From Candidatus Obscuribacterales bacterium (GTDB lineage Bacteria > Cyanobacteriota > Vampirovibrionia > Obscuribacterales > Obscuribacteraceae), in the NCBI GenBank assembly GCA_019745415.1, contig JAIETF010000003.1:93848-157847 (forward strand): DNA of 64,000 nt, in the 5' to 3' direction. The position numbers and the translations under genes were made by a program. Position 1 is the first letter of the stretch. Each line of letters opens with the position of its first letter. The notes under the pieces were generated by a model that did not search any database, had not been told where the DNA came from, and worked only from the letters and a program-made list of their open reading frames with translations. Shown one piece after another: positions 20,317 through 30,510 of the stretch.

Positions 20317-22011
20317 ATGGCTATACCAAATCGAGACTCGAAACAAAGAAACAAGCGTGGCTCTATTATCACCTTCGCCGTGATACTGGCTCTTACTCTG
20401 GTTGTGCTTGGTTCCGGCTTCATCTTTTTTGTGCTCTTTATGGGCGGTCAAAAAGAAACCAAAAACGCCGTTGATGCCGGTATCTTGAATGCCGGCAAAC
20501 AAGCCATCGATAAGATATCAGTTCCTCTAGCGGGCGGACCCTTGAGCCCTTTTGCCGATATAACCACCGACCGTGCCGCCAATTATTTGATGGGAGACGG
20601 CCAAATCAATCTGCGCAGAGTCAACCGAATGTGGGGCAAAGCGATGCTTATCGCCATCAACGCGGCGGCGATGCAAAGCGAAGGCAATGTCGGCAGCGGC
20701 GCAAGCAATGCCCAGAGCGCCTTCAATGAAGCCCAACAGGTTTCTGACACCCTGGCTCAAAAGTTGATGACCCAACAGAACCTGCATTCTTTCTTTCAAG
20801 ATGTAGCCGGTCAAAACTCGATACGCATGCTCGGAAACGGCGTGCAAATCAAAGTCAAAAGCGGCACCGGCTGGGAGACTTCTCTTTTAGATCGGGGCTG
20901 CGAAAGCAATCTTGTTTTGAACGGCAGCCCGCCTTTTTTCAATTTACCGCCGGGCTATACCCTTCCCAATAATTACTTCACAAAATGTACCAGACCAAAT
21001 CCGCCCGCCGAAGCAGCCAATCTCTATTTTCTCAAAGGCTATACACCCTTGACTGTTGGCGGCAAAACCTTCTGGCAGGTGCCTTTCAAGTTTGACGACA
21101 AACCGCATTTGGTGGCACGCTCGACATTTGACGCCAATACTATGAAGAACCAGCCGCTTAACTGGAACTTTGCCGTGCCCAATGCTTTCTCCGGCGAAGG
21201 CGAAGCAATCAAAAGCGGTCCCCAAGGCGAAAAGGCTACTTCTTGGATGCTCACCAATCCACGTGAACCCTTTCAGATGGCCATGCCTCATTCTTTCGTC
21301 AAAATACACGTAGACGAAAACAAGTCGCACTGGTTCTATTATCCAGGCGGACCACCGCCGTTACCCGATACTGAATTTGGTATCGCCCAAACCTATGGCT
21401 ATACCACCGAGACGCAAAACAGCAGCATGCCGGCAGGGGGACTGCTCTGCGCCACTGTCTCAGCTTTCAATGTCTTGCTGGGCACCGATGTGGTGGGGCG
21501 CTCACTGGACGGTCTTATTTTCGGCATGCCCGAAGGTAATACGACAGCAGTGGAAAACTATCTCACCAACCGCTGTAACGAAATGCTCTCGGTGACTGGG
21601 CGCAGCGCATCCAAAAGCGATATGCACAATGCTCTTAGCAATCCGGTGACGATTGGCTCACTGATAGCTGGTGTGCGAGACTTTTATCTTTATAGTCCCG
21701 ACGGACAAACTTTGAAATGCATTCCCGCCCCCCAAACCATCGCAGAACCATGGTTGGCAGCGATTATAGCCAATACTCCAGATGGCACAGAGAAAAAAGT
21801 TATTGACGAAGCTTCCATGCCAGCCCCTATCTTTTTCGTGCCGACTGTCGTGCCAGACCCGTTTTGCAGCCCCAAGCTAGCTCTGGGCTGGGGTCTCTGG
21901 AAGAAAGATGTAGCCTGGCAGCCGGGTACAGGTTATAACGGCTGCCTAGGTCAAGTGCGCGTTAAGCGCTGGACCAATGTCCATGTGCTTGGCGTAAGCT
22001 CCTTCCCTTAA
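20317..22011 (+). CDS. TadG-like exported protein
   Basis: The N-terminus reads KRGSIITFAVILALTLVVLG with a long membrane helix (about residues 15-43), followed by ETKNAVDAGILNAGKQA, equivalent to the LQNAADAAALA segment of Tad/TadG proteins. The remaining 500 residues are extracytoplasmic, Asn/Pro/Gly-rich, with several cysteines that could form disulphides. No von Willebrand factor A motif is apparent. It follows the two TadE/F-like genes by 27 bases and belongs to the same unit. Confidence 0.6.
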   Translation: MAIPNRDSKQRNKRGSIITFAVILALTLVVLGSGFIFFVLFMGGQKETKNAVDAGILNAGKQAIDKISVPLAGGPLSPFADITTDRAANYLMGDGQINLRRVNRMWGKAMLIAINAAAMQSEGNVGSGASNAQSAFNEAQQVSDTLAQKLMTQQNLHSFFQDVAGQNSIRMLGNGVQIKVKSGTGWETSLLDRGCESNLVLNGSPPFFNLPPGYTLPNNYFTKCTRPNPPAEAANLYFLKGYTPLTVGGKTFWQVPFKFDDKPHLVARSTFDANTMKNQPLNWNFAVPNAFSGEGEAIKSGPQGEKATSWMLTNPREPFQMAMPHSFVKIHVDENKSHWFYYPGGPPPLPDTEFGIAQTYGYTTETQNSSMPAGGLLCATVSAFNVLLGTDVVGRSLDGLIFGMPEGNTTAVENYLTNRCNEMLSVTGRSASKSDMHNALSNPVTIGSLIAGVRDFYLYSPDGQTLKCIPAPQTIAEPWLAAIIANTPDGTEKKVIDEASMPAPIFFVPTVVPDPFCSPKLALGWGLWKKDVAWQPGTGYNGCLGQVRVKRWTNVHVLGVSSFP

Positions 22012-22016
22012 AGCGG

Positions 22017-22044
22017 CTTGTCTAAAGTTACTTGTCTAAAGTTA
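22017..22044. repeat. Two adjacent copies of a 14-bp direct repeat
   Basis: CTTGTCTAAAGTTA occurs twice in direct succession between the TadG-like gene and the convergent secreted-protein gene; the stop codon of the latter lies in the second copy. Confidence 0.85.
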
Positions 22045-22596
22045 TTTGAGCGCCCAGCTGATTGAAATAATAGTGCCGCGGTCTTTCGGATTGCGCACCA
22101 AGACTATGGAAAGTTTTTGCTTGAGATTGTCGGCATTGATGATGAAAAGATCACCGACCTTACCGATTGCCTTCCGCCCTTCCTCACTGGGTATGACTGT
22201 GTTGAGTTTGGCTTCGCGGCAAGCCTCCATATACCACTTGTGCACTACATCTGGTGCATCTTTACTGTACATGGTTAGACCGGCGGTGGGCTTACCACTG
22301 GTCGAATTGACAAAGCCTTTGTTATAGGCGTTCGGATAGGGCTTGATTGGGAAGTTTTCCGGTATATAAGGTCTCAGTTTCAAACCGGGAATGTTCAGGT
22401 CTTTGATAGCCTGGGCTCTTTGCTTAGCTCTTTCCTCAGCACTGGGCGGATTAGGATGGGGTGCGGTTGGCTTCAACCCCGGCGACGGAGACTGAGCCAC
22501 GGCTTCAATTTGGCAAGACAAGCAAAGAAGGAGGAGAGCGCCCAGCAAAGCCGACATAAAAGTAGTGCCGGGGTTCAACTGAATACGCTTTGCCAT
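22042..22596 (-). CDS. Secreted protein of unknown function
   Basis: The chosen start MAKRIQLNPG (22596) has AAAGG seven bases upstream; in-frame starts further upstream reach 22653. A signal peptide runs through FMSALLGALLLLCLSCQIEAVAQS; the Cys in LSCQ is not in a canonical lipobox. The mature part has a proline-rich start and a compact C-terminal domain of about 110 residues (PIKPYPNAYN, VVHKWYMEACREAKLN, ISISWALK). I do not recognise the family, though the C-terminal part resembles small envelope domains that follow short proline linkers. Confidence 0.55.
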   Translation of the reverse strand: MAKRIQLNPGTTFMSALLGALLLLCLSCQIEAVAQSPSPGLKPTAPHPNPPSAEERAKQRAQAIKDLNIPGLKLRPYIPENFPIKPYPNAYNKGFVNSTSGKPTAGLTMYSKDAPDVVHKWYMEACREAKLNTVIPSEEGRKAIGKVGDLFIINADNLKQKLSIVLVRNPKDRGTIISISWALK

Positions 22597-22767
22597 TCTA
22601 CAGCCTTTGATTTTCATCCTTGCAATTCTACTACGTCGCTGAGCTCCTTCCACTTGATATCCCGCTCTCGTATTTAGTTTCGCTTTTGTTATTTCTTTTG
22701 ATATTTCTTCAATGACAAGCCTTTACCCTTTCGCCCCGGCGCCTCACTGTTGTACCTTATCAACCTT

Positions 22768-24225
22768 ATGAGGAATACTAGAACAAAAATAATAGCCACC
22801 ATTGGTCCCGCTTGCCGCGACCCCAAGGTGTTGACCGAGATGGTGAGAGCCGGAATGGACGTTGTCCGGATCAACTGCTCCCATTCATCTGCCGAGTTTA
22901 TCCAAGACGTAGTCAAGGACGTGCGAGAGATAAGCAGCCGAATGGAGCTGCCCATCGGCATATTGCTCGATCTTTCCGGACCCAAGTTGCGTACCGGCAA
23001 ATTGCAGAACAATGAAGCAGTCATGCTTGAGCGCGGTAAAACTTTCACCCTGACCAACAAAAAGCTGGAAAACGGCGGCAATGAAAGTATTGTCAGTACC
23101 AACTATCCCCCCCTCGCCAAAGAAGTAAAGCCGAACGACGTCATCTTGCTCGATGACGGTTTAATTGAGCTGAAAGTCTTGCGAACCTCTGAAACCGATG
23201 TGGAATGTGAAATCATCATCGGCGGTCTGCTCAAGAACCATCAAGGCATCAATATTCCAGGCGTCAGACTCTCAATTCCAGCTTTGACCGAAAAGGACCG
23301 AGAAGACTTAAAGGTAGGACTGGCTTGCGAAGTAGACTTTGTCGCCCTCTCTTTTGTAAGAGATGCCCAAGACATAGTCGAGCTGAAGGAACTGATAGGG
23401 GACCACTGGCCTCCGGTCATGGTCGTTGCCAAGATCGAAAAACCAGAAGCTGTAGATAGCCTCGATGAGATTTTGGCGGTCACCGACGCTGTCATGATTG
23501 CCCGCGGCGACCTAGGCGTAGAATTGCCCCCAGAGAAAGTACCGCCGGCACAGAAACTGATCACCCGTAAAGCAAATGCCAAAGGCAAACCAGTGATCAC
23601 GGCCACGCAGATGCTAGATTCGATGGCTAACAATCCTAGACCAACCAGGGCTGAAGCCTCCGATGTCGCTAACGCAATTTTCGACGGCACCGATGCCGTC
23701 ATGCTTTCGGAAGAAACTGCCATGGGTGCCTTTCCGGTGGAAGCTGTGACAATGATGGATCGCATTGCCCACGAAGCCGAAAATAGCCAGGACCGCTCTA
23801 ATTTGCATGAGCACGAACTTTATTCTTCCGCCCATGCCGTCGCCCACGCCGCTTGCGCCATGGCGGTCGACATGAATGCCAGAGCCATTGCCACTTTCAC
23901 CAAGTCAGGCTCAACAGCCAGACTGATTTCTCAATTCCGTCCACCGGCGCCTATTGTGGCTCTTACCCAGCTCACCCATGTCTATCGACAGCTCACTTTG
24001 ACTTGGGGCACCACGCCTTTGATGCTCACCGAAGTTAGCGATTCGGAGTCGACCTTGGCCCTTGTGGAGGATACTTTACTCAAGAAGAACCTGGTCAGCG
24101 CCAAAGACAAGCTAATCATCACCGGTGGTCTGCCCATCGCCGCCCGCGGACCGGCTAACTTTGTCAAACTATCGATAATCTCACCGCGTACACCGGCAAG
24201 TTTCTGGCAACTGAAGGGCATCTAG
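22768..24225 (+). CDS. pyk: Pyruvate kinase
   Basis: Catalyses phosphoenolpyruvate plus ADP to pyruvate plus ATP. Signatures are TKIIATIGPACRDP, RINCSH, DLSGPKLRTG, the active-site lysine segment VAKIEKPEAVDSLDEI, ARGDLGVELPPEKVPPAQK, TQMLDSMANNPRPTRAEASD and GTDAVMLSEETA. About 485 residues from the ATG at 22768 (MRNTRTKI) cover the A, B and C domains; an upstream TTG at 22750 is less likely. It converges on sufR with only 4 bases between stops. Confidence 0.96.
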   Translation: MRNTRTKIIATIGPACRDPKVLTEMVRAGMDVVRINCSHSSAEFIQDVVKDVREISSRMELPIGILLDLSGPKLRTGKLQNNEAVMLERGKTFTLTNKKLENGGNESIVSTNYPPLAKEVKPNDVILLDDGLIELKVLRTSETDVECEIIIGGLLKNHQGINIPGVRLSIPALTEKDREDLKVGLACEVDFVALSFVRDAQDIVELKELIGDHWPPVMVVAKIEKPEAVDSLDEILAVTDAVMIARGDLGVELPPEKVPPAQKLITRKANAKGKPVITATQMLDSMANNPRPTRAEASDVANAIFDGTDAVMLSEETAMGAFPVEAVTMMDRIAHEAENSQDRSNLHEHELYSSAHAVAHAACAMAVDMNARAIATFTKSGSTARLISQFRPPAPIVALTQLTHVYRQLTLTWGTTPLMLTEVSDSESTLALVEDTLLKKNLVSAKDKLIITGGLPIAARGPANFVKLSIISPRTPASFWQLKGI

Positions 24226-24229
24226 CACC

Positions 24230-24874
24230 CTATTCTGGTTTGTGCACAAGATAGGCGCAGAGGGGATCTTCCCTGAGAATATACTTCTCCCTAGTCACTT
24301 TCACACCAATAAGTGATTCCATCAAGCTAGGCTCCATGGAACAAACCTGGCTAAACTTGCTGACCAAATTGTGCACCGCACAATGTCTTTGATAGATGAG
24401 GAAGTTGCCGTCAGGCAACTCTTCCCATTCGGTCATATAACCGTCTTCAGAAAAAATACGCGAAACCTCTGCCACTCTTTCTTTCAAACTCTTGCCCTTG
24501 ACGCGTTCCAAGAGCCGCTCCAATCTTTTCTTATTGCGCATAGCGAGAAGTTCCATCACCCCTTCTTGCCCGCGGCTTTCATAAACCGCCTCTAGTAGGT
24601 CTTCGGCAAGATTGGCTGAAGCAGAAGGAAAAAGCCCCTCGGCTTTACTGGAAAGCTTATAGCGATAAGTCGGCCTGCCTCGCGACTGCCTGACCATGCG
24701 CGACTCTATCAGTCCTTCTTTCTGCAAATGGGTTATATGGCGGCGCACAGCCATCGAAGTTATGCTGAGCAAATCGCAGAGTTCTCCGACAGTCAGTTCA
24801 CCCTTTCTCTTCAAATAAAGAAGAAGGGCTTCTTGGGTTTTCTCTGGGGCGTCGCCTAAAGGCTGGGTCAACAT
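24230..24874 (-). CDS. sufR: SufR-type Fe-S cluster-sensing repressor
   Basis: N-terminal winged helix (ELTVGELCDLLSITSMAVRR, HLQKEGLIESR) of the DeoR-like type found in SufR, then a C-terminal domain with Cys165, Cys178 and Cys206 (QRHCAVHNL, SQVCSMEP, PLCAYLV), placed like the cluster-binding cysteines of cyanobacterial SufR. SufR binds a [4Fe-4S] cluster and represses suf genes when clusters are plentiful. It lies divergent to sufC, the expected position for controlling the operon. Confidence 0.85.
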   Translation of the reverse strand: MLTQPLGDAPEKTQEALLLYLKRKGELTVGELCDLLSITSMAVRRHITHLQKEGLIESRMVRQSRGRPTYRYKLSSKAEGLFPSASANLAEDLLEAVYESRGQEGVMELLAMRNKKRLERLLERVKGKSLKERVAEVSRIFSEDGYMTEWEELPDGNFLIYQRHCAVHNLVSKFSQVCSMEPSLMESLIGVKVTREKYILREDPLCAYLVHKPE

Positions 24875-25210
24875 AACTAATCACTTACTTTTGATTTGTG
24901 TCTTTTTCTCAATAGTAAACCAGGTTTTATAAGAGAAAAGTCCAGGTGGTTTTAACTGCAAAAACTCAAGCTTTTCCAAATTGGACCTAATTTACCCCCT
25001 CTTTCGACCGCTCCCGAATAGAGCTCTGTCATATATCCAAATACATTATAAAAAATCTGGTGAACTAAAACCGATTTTTGATACTATTTTATCTATAAAA
25101 TGCTCTAGGTCAAAGGTTGGATCGATTTAAGGCTTGTTCCCAAGAGTAGATCGTATAAGTAATCTAGACCGAAAAGTCCGGAAAGTCATTTATAGAGGGT
25201 AGCTGAATCA
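24875..25210. promoter_or_regulatory. sufR-sufC divergent control region
   Basis: 336 non-coding bases that must hold both promoters and the SufR operator. It is AT-rich. A short inverted repeat TTTTATCTATAAAA lies at 25087-25100 and is one possible operator. I could not identify a convincing -35/-10 pair, and the leader before sufC is probably over 60 bases. Confidence 0.45.
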
Positions 25211-25996
25211 ATGACCGCGTCAAATTCCAATTCCAAGAGAATTCTCGAAATCATAGACCTGCACGTCAAAGTTGAGGAAAAAGAAATCCTCAAGGGCGTC
25301 AATCTCACCATAAACGCCGGTGAAGTACATGCCATCATGGGTCGCAATGGTTCGGGCAAGTCCACCCTCTCTTATACGGTTATGGGTCATCCCCGCTACA
25401 AAGTGACCGGCGGTCAAATGCTATATAAAGGTCAGGAAATCAGCGAAATGTCTCCCGACGAGCGCTGCAAACTCGGCATATCGCTTGCCTTTCAATATCC
25501 CGTCGCCATCTCCGGTGTTTCGGTTTCAAACTTCCTGCGCAAAATCACCAATAGCAAGCGCGGCAAAGAGATACCGGTAAAGGAGTTCCGCCAAGAGCTG
25601 AAAGCTGCAATGGCTAAGCTCGGCGTCAAAGATGAATTCCTCTCACGCTACGTCAACGATGGTTTTTCGGGCGGCGAAAAGAAACGCCTCGAGATCCTGC
25701 AACTTTCTTTGCTCAAGCCCAGCCTTGCTGTGCTCGATGAAACCGATTCGGGTCTCGATATCGATGCTCTCAAAACCGTGTCGGAAGGAGTAAATGCTCT
25801 GGCTTCGGATGAAACAGCCATACTGCTCATCACTCACTACCAGCGCATGCTCGACTATGTAAAACCCGACTTCGTGCACGTCTTCCAAGACGGCAAGATT
25901 GTTACCTCGGGCGGCAAAGAACTGGCCCTAGAACTGGAGAGCCGCGGTTATGACTGGGTGACCAGTGAGCCCGCCGCTGAGCCTGCAAAAATATAA
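25211..25996 (+). CDS. sufC: Fe-S cluster assembly ATPase SufC
   Basis: ABC-type ATPase without membrane domain. Walker [10 protein letters not shown], signature [13 protein letters not shown], Walker [17 protein letters not shown] and LITHYQRML switch region are all present. It powers the SufBCD scaffold that builds Fe-S clusters in the cytoplasm. First gene of the operon; sufB follows after 12 bases. Confidence 0.97.
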   Translation: MTASNSNSKRILEIIDLHVKVEEKEILKGVNLTINAGEVHAIMGRNGSGKSTLSYTVMGHPRYKVTGGQMLYKGQEISEMSPDERCKLGISLAFQYPVAISGVSVSNFLRKITNSKRGKEIPVKEFRQELKAAMAKLGVKDEFLSRYVNDGFSGGEKKRLEILQLSLLKPSLAVLDETDSGLDIDALKTVSEGVNALASDETAILLITHYQRMLDYVKPDFVHVFQDGKIVTSGGKELALELESRGYDWVTSEPAAEPAKI

Positions 25997-26008
25997 GGAA
26001 CGGTAATC

Positions 26009-27460
26009 ATGTCTAAAGTTGAAGAAAGCACCGAATCGAAAACCCCGTCCCGCGACGAACTGGCGCTTGAGGGCATAGGCACCGATTACAAGTACGGTTT
26101 CCACGACGAGGAAGACTATGTCTTCAAATCTGGTCGGGGTCTGACCAAAGAGATCGTCACCAAAATCTCGCAAATGAAGAAAGAGCCGCAATGGATGCTC
26201 GACTTCAGATTGAAAGCATTTGATATTTTTATGAAGAAGCCCATGCCCACATGGGGCAACTGCGATCTTCTAAACGGTATCGACTTTCAGAATATCTTCT
26301 ATTACATAAAGCCCTCCATGAAGGGCGAAAAGAATTGGGAAGATGTACCCGACAATATCAAGAACACCTTCGATCGCCTCGGCATCCCCGAAGCAGAAAG
26401 AAAATTTCTAGCCGGTGTCACCGCCCAGTATGAATCGGAAGTGGTTTATCACTCCATTCGCGAAGACCTGGAAAAACAAGGCGTCATCTTCCTCGACATG
26501 GACTCAGGTCTGAGAGAGCATGAAGAAATCGTGCGCAAGCATTTTGCCACGGTAATTCCAGCGGCCGACAATAAATTTGCCGCTCTCAACTCGGCAGTCT
26601 GGTCGGGAGGCAGCTTCATCTGGGTACCTGAAGGCGTCAGAGTAGAGATTCCCCTGCAGGCTTATTTCCGCATCAATGCCGAGAACATGGGACAGTTCGA
26701 GCGCACACTCATCATCGCCGAACCAGGCAGTTTCGTTCACTATATCGAAGGTTGTACAGCACCTGTCTATTCATCAGATTCTCTGCACTCGGCGGTTGTA
26801 GAACTTATTGCCAAACCAGGCGCCCATATCCGTTACACCACCATTCAAAACTGGTCGCGCAACGTATACAACCTGGTCACCAAGCGTGCGGTCGCCCATG
26901 CCAACGCTAAAGTAGAGTGGGTGGACGGCAACCTCGGTTCAAAACTGACTATGAAGTATCCTGCTATCTATCTGATGGGCGAGAAAGCTCATGGCGAAGT
27001 GCTCTCCATTGCCTTTGCCGGTGAAGATCAGCATCAAGATGCCGGCGCCAAAATTATTCACGGCGCTCCGGACACAACTTCCATAATTGTCTCTAAGTCA
27101 ATTTCCAAAAATGGCGGACGCACCTCATACAGAGGCTTAATCAAAGTCTATCCAGAGGCTAAAAACGTCAAGTCATCTGTAAAATGCGACGCCCTCCTGC
27201 TCGATGAAAAATCACGCTCCGATACATATCCGACCATGGAAGTAGACGAGAAAGAAGTAAGCATTGAACACGAAGCCACTGTTTCGAAAGTAGGCGAAGA
27301 GCAGCTCTTCTATTTGATGAGTCGTGGTCTCAGCCAGGACGAAGCCACCGCCATGATCGTCAATGGCTTCTTCGAACCGTTCACAAAAGAGCTGCCGCTT
27401 GAATACGCCGTAGAACTAAACCGTCTCATTCAACTTGAGATGGAAGGTTCGGTAGGCTAA
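26009..27460 (+). CDS. sufB: Fe-S cluster assembly scaffold SufB
   Basis: 483 residues of the SufB/SufD beta-helix family with typical [41 protein letters not shown] and the C-terminal [20 protein letters not shown]. As the scaffold with SufC and SufD it receives sulphur from SufS via a carrier. AAGGA lies 10 bases before the ATG. Both flanking suf genes run in the same direction. Confidence 0.97.
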   Translation: MSKVEESTESKTPSRDELALEGIGTDYKYGFHDEEDYVFKSGRGLTKEIVTKISQMKKEPQWMLDFRLKAFDIFMKKPMPTWGNCDLLNGIDFQNIFYYIKPSMKGEKNWEDVPDNIKNTFDRLGIPEAERKFLAGVTAQYESEVVYHSIREDLEKQGVIFLDMDSGLREHEEIVRKHFATVIPAADNKFAALNSAVWSGGSFIWVPEGVRVEIPLQAYFRINAENMGQFERTLIIAEPGSFVHYIEGCTAPVYSSDSLHSAVVELIAKPGAHIRYTTIQNWSRNVYNLVTKRAVAHANAKVEWVDGNLGSKLTMKYPAIYLMGEKAHGEVLSIAFAGEDQHQDAGAKIIHGAPDTTSIIVSKSISKNGGRTSYRGLIKVYPEAKNVKSSVKCDALLLDEKSRSDTYPTMEVDEKEVSIEHEATVSKVGEEQLFYLMSRGLSQDEATAMIVNGFFEPFTKELPLEYAVELNRLIQLEMEGSVG

Positions 27461-27490
27461 TCAGTAATAAAGAGAGGAAACTGCAAAGTT

Positions 27491-28897
27491 ATGTCGGAGC
27501 AAGCGAAAGGACCACAAGTGAGCACCCTGGCTAAAGACCAGGTGGGAGGTCTCTTTGCCACACAAGAACCCCAATGGCTGAAAGACAGACGCCTGTCTGC
27601 CTGGGAAAGCTATCTGCAAGCACCAATGCCGACAGTCAAAAATGAAGACTGGCGCTCGACAACGGTTAACAAGCTTGACCTGGGCAAACTCTACCCGGCC
27701 AAGACTCTAACCAAGCAAGAAGCAAAAATCACAAGCGTCAATCTCCAAGCTTCGCTTGAGAAAATTGGTGAAACAGCTGCTGTCTATATGGAAGACTACG
27801 CGGCCTCTACATTTCATCTCGCTGCCGCTAAAGAAGTAGCAGAAAAGAAAATCACAGTCTTGCCCCTCACCCAGGCTCTGGCAACAGAGACGACGGCTAA
27901 AGATCTGGAAAAACTAGCCGGTGTTATTGACGCCAAGCAAGGAGTAGTGCAGGACAAATTCACTTTGATGAATACCGCCCTGAGCGCCTCAGGTCTCTAT
28001 GTACACGTTCCGAGAAACACCACAGTCACCGCACCAGTTGTGATGGCATTAAACTTGCCAGCCGGAAAGACTGCTAAAGATGTGGATAACTGTGACAATC
28101 TCGCTGTCTTTCCTAGAGTAATAGTGCATGTAGAAGCCAATTCCACACTAAAATTTGTCAGCCTGACCACGGCTTCGGAAACAACCAATGAGACAGCCGC
28201 CCTGGTTAACGCCGTAGTGGAGTTTCATGTCGAGGCAGGAGCCCGAGTGGAAGTAGCCGAAGTCACCAACTTGACCCCCGGCACTTTCTTTGTGAACCGC
28301 GTCAGAGCCTACATGGGTAAAGACGCCCAGATAGATTTCACGACCGCCGGACTAGGCGGTGGACAAGTAAAGTCAGACCTTGAGACCGTCTTAGAAGAAA
28401 GAGGGGCGCAGGCAGCGGTGAAGGGCATTGTGCTTGGAGCCGGGAAAGAGCACTATGCTTACAATACAATCGCGGCGCACAAAGCTCCCGATACCAATTC
28501 GAACATTGTTTTCAGAGTAGCGCTGAAAGACAATTCGACTTCAATATACCAAGGCAATGTCATAGTCGACAAAGTCGCTCAGCGCACCGACGCCTATCAG
28601 TCGAACAAGAATCTCTTGCTCAGTCGCGCCGCCAAAGCCGATTCCATCCCCAAACTAGAAATTCTTGCCGACGACGTAAAATGCTCTCATGGTGCCACGG
28701 TTTCACCTGTAGACAGAGACCAACTCTTCTATCTAATGAGCCGGGGCTTGACTCGCAGTCAATCGGAAGAGCTGATTGTCACAGGCTTTTTCCAGCAAGT
28801 TCTTGATTTAATTCCAATAGGCGGAGTAAAAGATTTGCTGGCTGAACTGGCGGCCAGTCGCATCGAAGACAAAACAGAAAACAAAAAAGAAGAGTGA
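27491..28897 (+). CDS. sufD: Fe-S cluster assembly protein SufD
   Basis: Paralogue of SufB with the same C-terminal motif ([20 protein letters not shown]). The N-terminal part is alpha-helical and more divergent, as usual for SufD, with NEDWRSTTVNKLDL near residue 50. It pairs with SufB on SufC. GAGAGGAAA precedes the ATG. Confidence 0.95.
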   Translation: MSEQAKGPQVSTLAKDQVGGLFATQEPQWLKDRRLSAWESYLQAPMPTVKNEDWRSTTVNKLDLGKLYPAKTLTKQEAKITSVNLQASLEKIGETAAVYMEDYAASTFHLAAAKEVAEKKITVLPLTQALATETTAKDLEKLAGVIDAKQGVVQDKFTLMNTALSASGLYVHVPRNTTVTAPVVMALNLPAGKTAKDVDNCDNLAVFPRVIVHVEANSTLKFVSLTTASETTNETAALVNAVVEFHVEAGARVEVAEVTNLTPGTFFVNRVRAYMGKDAQIDFTTAGLGGGQVKSDLETVLEERGAQAAVKGIVLGAGKEHYAYNTIAAHKAPDTNSNIVFRVALKDNSTSIYQGNVIVDKVAQRTDAYQSNKNLLLSRAAKADSIPKLEILADDVKCSHGATVSPVDRDQLFYLMSRGLTRSQSEELIVTGFFQQVLDLIPIGGVKDLLAELAASRIEDKTENKKEE

Positions 28898-28900
28898 GCT

Positions 28901-29224
28901 ATGACAGAGCTTAAAGTCGAGAATGTCAGTCTTAGTGAGATCAAGCCTGGAGGGGTGAAAGTCTGCAAGCTTGGCGATCTCGACTTAGCCATCTGTAACG
29001 TAGACGGAAAGCTTTATGCAGTGCAGGACCTTTGCACCCATGACGACGGCCCACTCGGGGAAGGCGAACTAGACGGCTGCCAAATCGAATGCCCCCGGCA
29101 CGGAGCCCGTTTTGACGTCACCACCGGCAAAGCCCTATCACTGCCGGCGGTGTTACCCATACCCACCTACAAGGTAACTGTCAAAGATGGGGAAATTTAT
29201 GTCTCGACCCAATCGGGAGAATGA
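28901..29224 (+). CDS. Rieske-type [2Fe-2S] ferredoxin
   Basis: A 107-residue Rieske fold with DLCTHDDG (Cys45, His47) and ECPRHGARF (Cys64, His67), the four ligands of a [2Fe-2S] cluster. It sits between sufD (3 bases away) and sufS (4-base overlap), so it is translated with them and probably supplies electrons to cluster assembly or is a client of the pathway. Biphenyl-dioxygenase-type ferredoxins are similar but the context argues for a suf role. Confidence 0.92.
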   Translation: MTELKVENVSLSEIKPGGVKVCKLGDLDLAICNVDGKLYAVQDLCTHDDGPLGEGELDGCQIECPRHGARFDVTTGKALSLPAVLPIPTYKVTVKDGEIYVSTQSGE

Positions 29225-30510
29225 AGATGGCTACAATTCTAGACAAACCCGAAACGAAGGAAGCAATGTCCAGTTTAAATCTAGAGAAAATCCGCAGAGA
29301 CTTTCCCATCTTGAGACGAGAGGTGGACGGCAAACGCCTGGTTTATCTAGACAACGCCGCCACTTCGCAAAAGCCGCTTAGCGTTATCAACAAGATCAGC
29401 GAGTATTACCAGCGCTATAACGCCAATGTGCATCGCGGCATTCATACCCTCTCGGAAGAGGCCACCGCCATGTACGAAGGCACAAGAGAGACTGTAAGAC
29501 ACTTTATCGATGCCAAAGAAACCTGCGAAATAATTTTCACGCGTGGTACTACTGAAGGTATCAACCTCGTAGCTTCCACCTGGGGCAGACAAAACGTGCT
29601 ACCCGGCGACGAGATTGTACTTTCGCCCATGGAACACCACTCAAACCTGGTGCCCTGGCAAGTACTGGCCCAAGAAAGAGAAGCTAAGCTGGTTTTTCTT
29701 GAGCTGACTGCCGAAGGTGAAATCGACATGGAAGCGGCAGCCAAGTTGATTGGCTCTCGCACACGAATTGTAGCCGTCACCCAGATGTCTAATGTGCTTG
29801 GCACAATCAATCCCATCAAAGAACTTGCCGCTTTGGCCCATAAACAAGGGGCGGTTATATTGGTGGATGGAGCGCAGAGCGTTCCTCATATGCAGATTTC
29901 GGTGCAAGAAATGGATGCCGACTTTGTCGCCTTTTCCTTGCACAAGATGCTCGGACCCACCGGCGTAGGCGTGCTCTGGGGCAAGAAAGACATTCTCAAA
30001 GCCATGCCTCCTTATATGTACGGCGGCGACATGATTGCATCAGTTTCGCGTGAGCGTTCGCGCTATAACGAATTGCCTTGGAAGTTTGAAGCTGGTACGC
30101 CTAATATCGGAGACGTCATTGCTTCTGCCGCAGCCTTTGAATATCTCACAACCATGGGTCTAGATAATGTTCGCGAACACGAAGTAGAAATCACCCGCTA
30201 TGCCCTCAATCGTCTGCGTGAGATAAACGGCATTACAATCTATGGACCGAAAGATCCCCAGAAAAGAGGCGGAGTCATATCTTTCAACATGAAAGATATT
30301 CACCCCCACGACCTCGGTCAAATTTTGTCAGATGCCGGCATTGCCATAAGAGCCGGACATCACTGCTGCCAACCCTTGATGAAAGATTTGCAAGTAATGG
30401 GCACAGCCAGAGCCAGTTTCTATATCTATAATACTTTCGAAGAAGTAGATATGCTGCTTGCAGCATTGAGGGAAGCCGATAAGGTAATGGGTAATGTCGC
30501 TTACAGATGA
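29221..30510 (+). CDS. sufS: Cysteine desulfurase SufS
   Basis: PLP-dependent group II cysteine desulfurase that releases sulphane sulphur from cysteine. PLP lysine lies in SLHKMLGPTGVGVLWG, and RAGHHCCQPLM carries the persulphide-forming cysteine. Residues GGVISFNMKDIHPHDL and the N-terminal LVYLDNAATSQKP are typical. ATG at 29221 overlaps the Rieske stop (ATGA); about 420 residues fit SufS. Confidence 0.97.
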   Translation: MKMATILDKPETKEAMSSLNLEKIRRDFPILRREVDGKRLVYLDNAATSQKPLSVINKISEYYQRYNANVHRGIHTLSEEATAMYEGTRETVRHFIDAKETCEIIFTRGTTEGINLVASTWGRQNVLPGDEIVLSPMEHHSNLVPWQVLAQEREAKLVFLELTAEGEIDMEAAAKLIGSRTRIVAVTQMSNVLGTINPIKELAALAHKQGAVILVDGAQSVPHMQISVQEMDADFVAFSLHKMLGPTGVGVLWGKKDILKAMPPYMYGGDMIASVSRERSRYNELPWKFEAGTPNIGDVIASAAAFEYLTTMGLDNVREHEVEITRYALNRLREINGITIYGPKDPQKRGGVISFNMKDIHPHDLGQILSDAGIAIRAGHHCCQPLMKDLQVMGTARASFYIYNTFEEVDMLLAALREADKVMGNVAYR

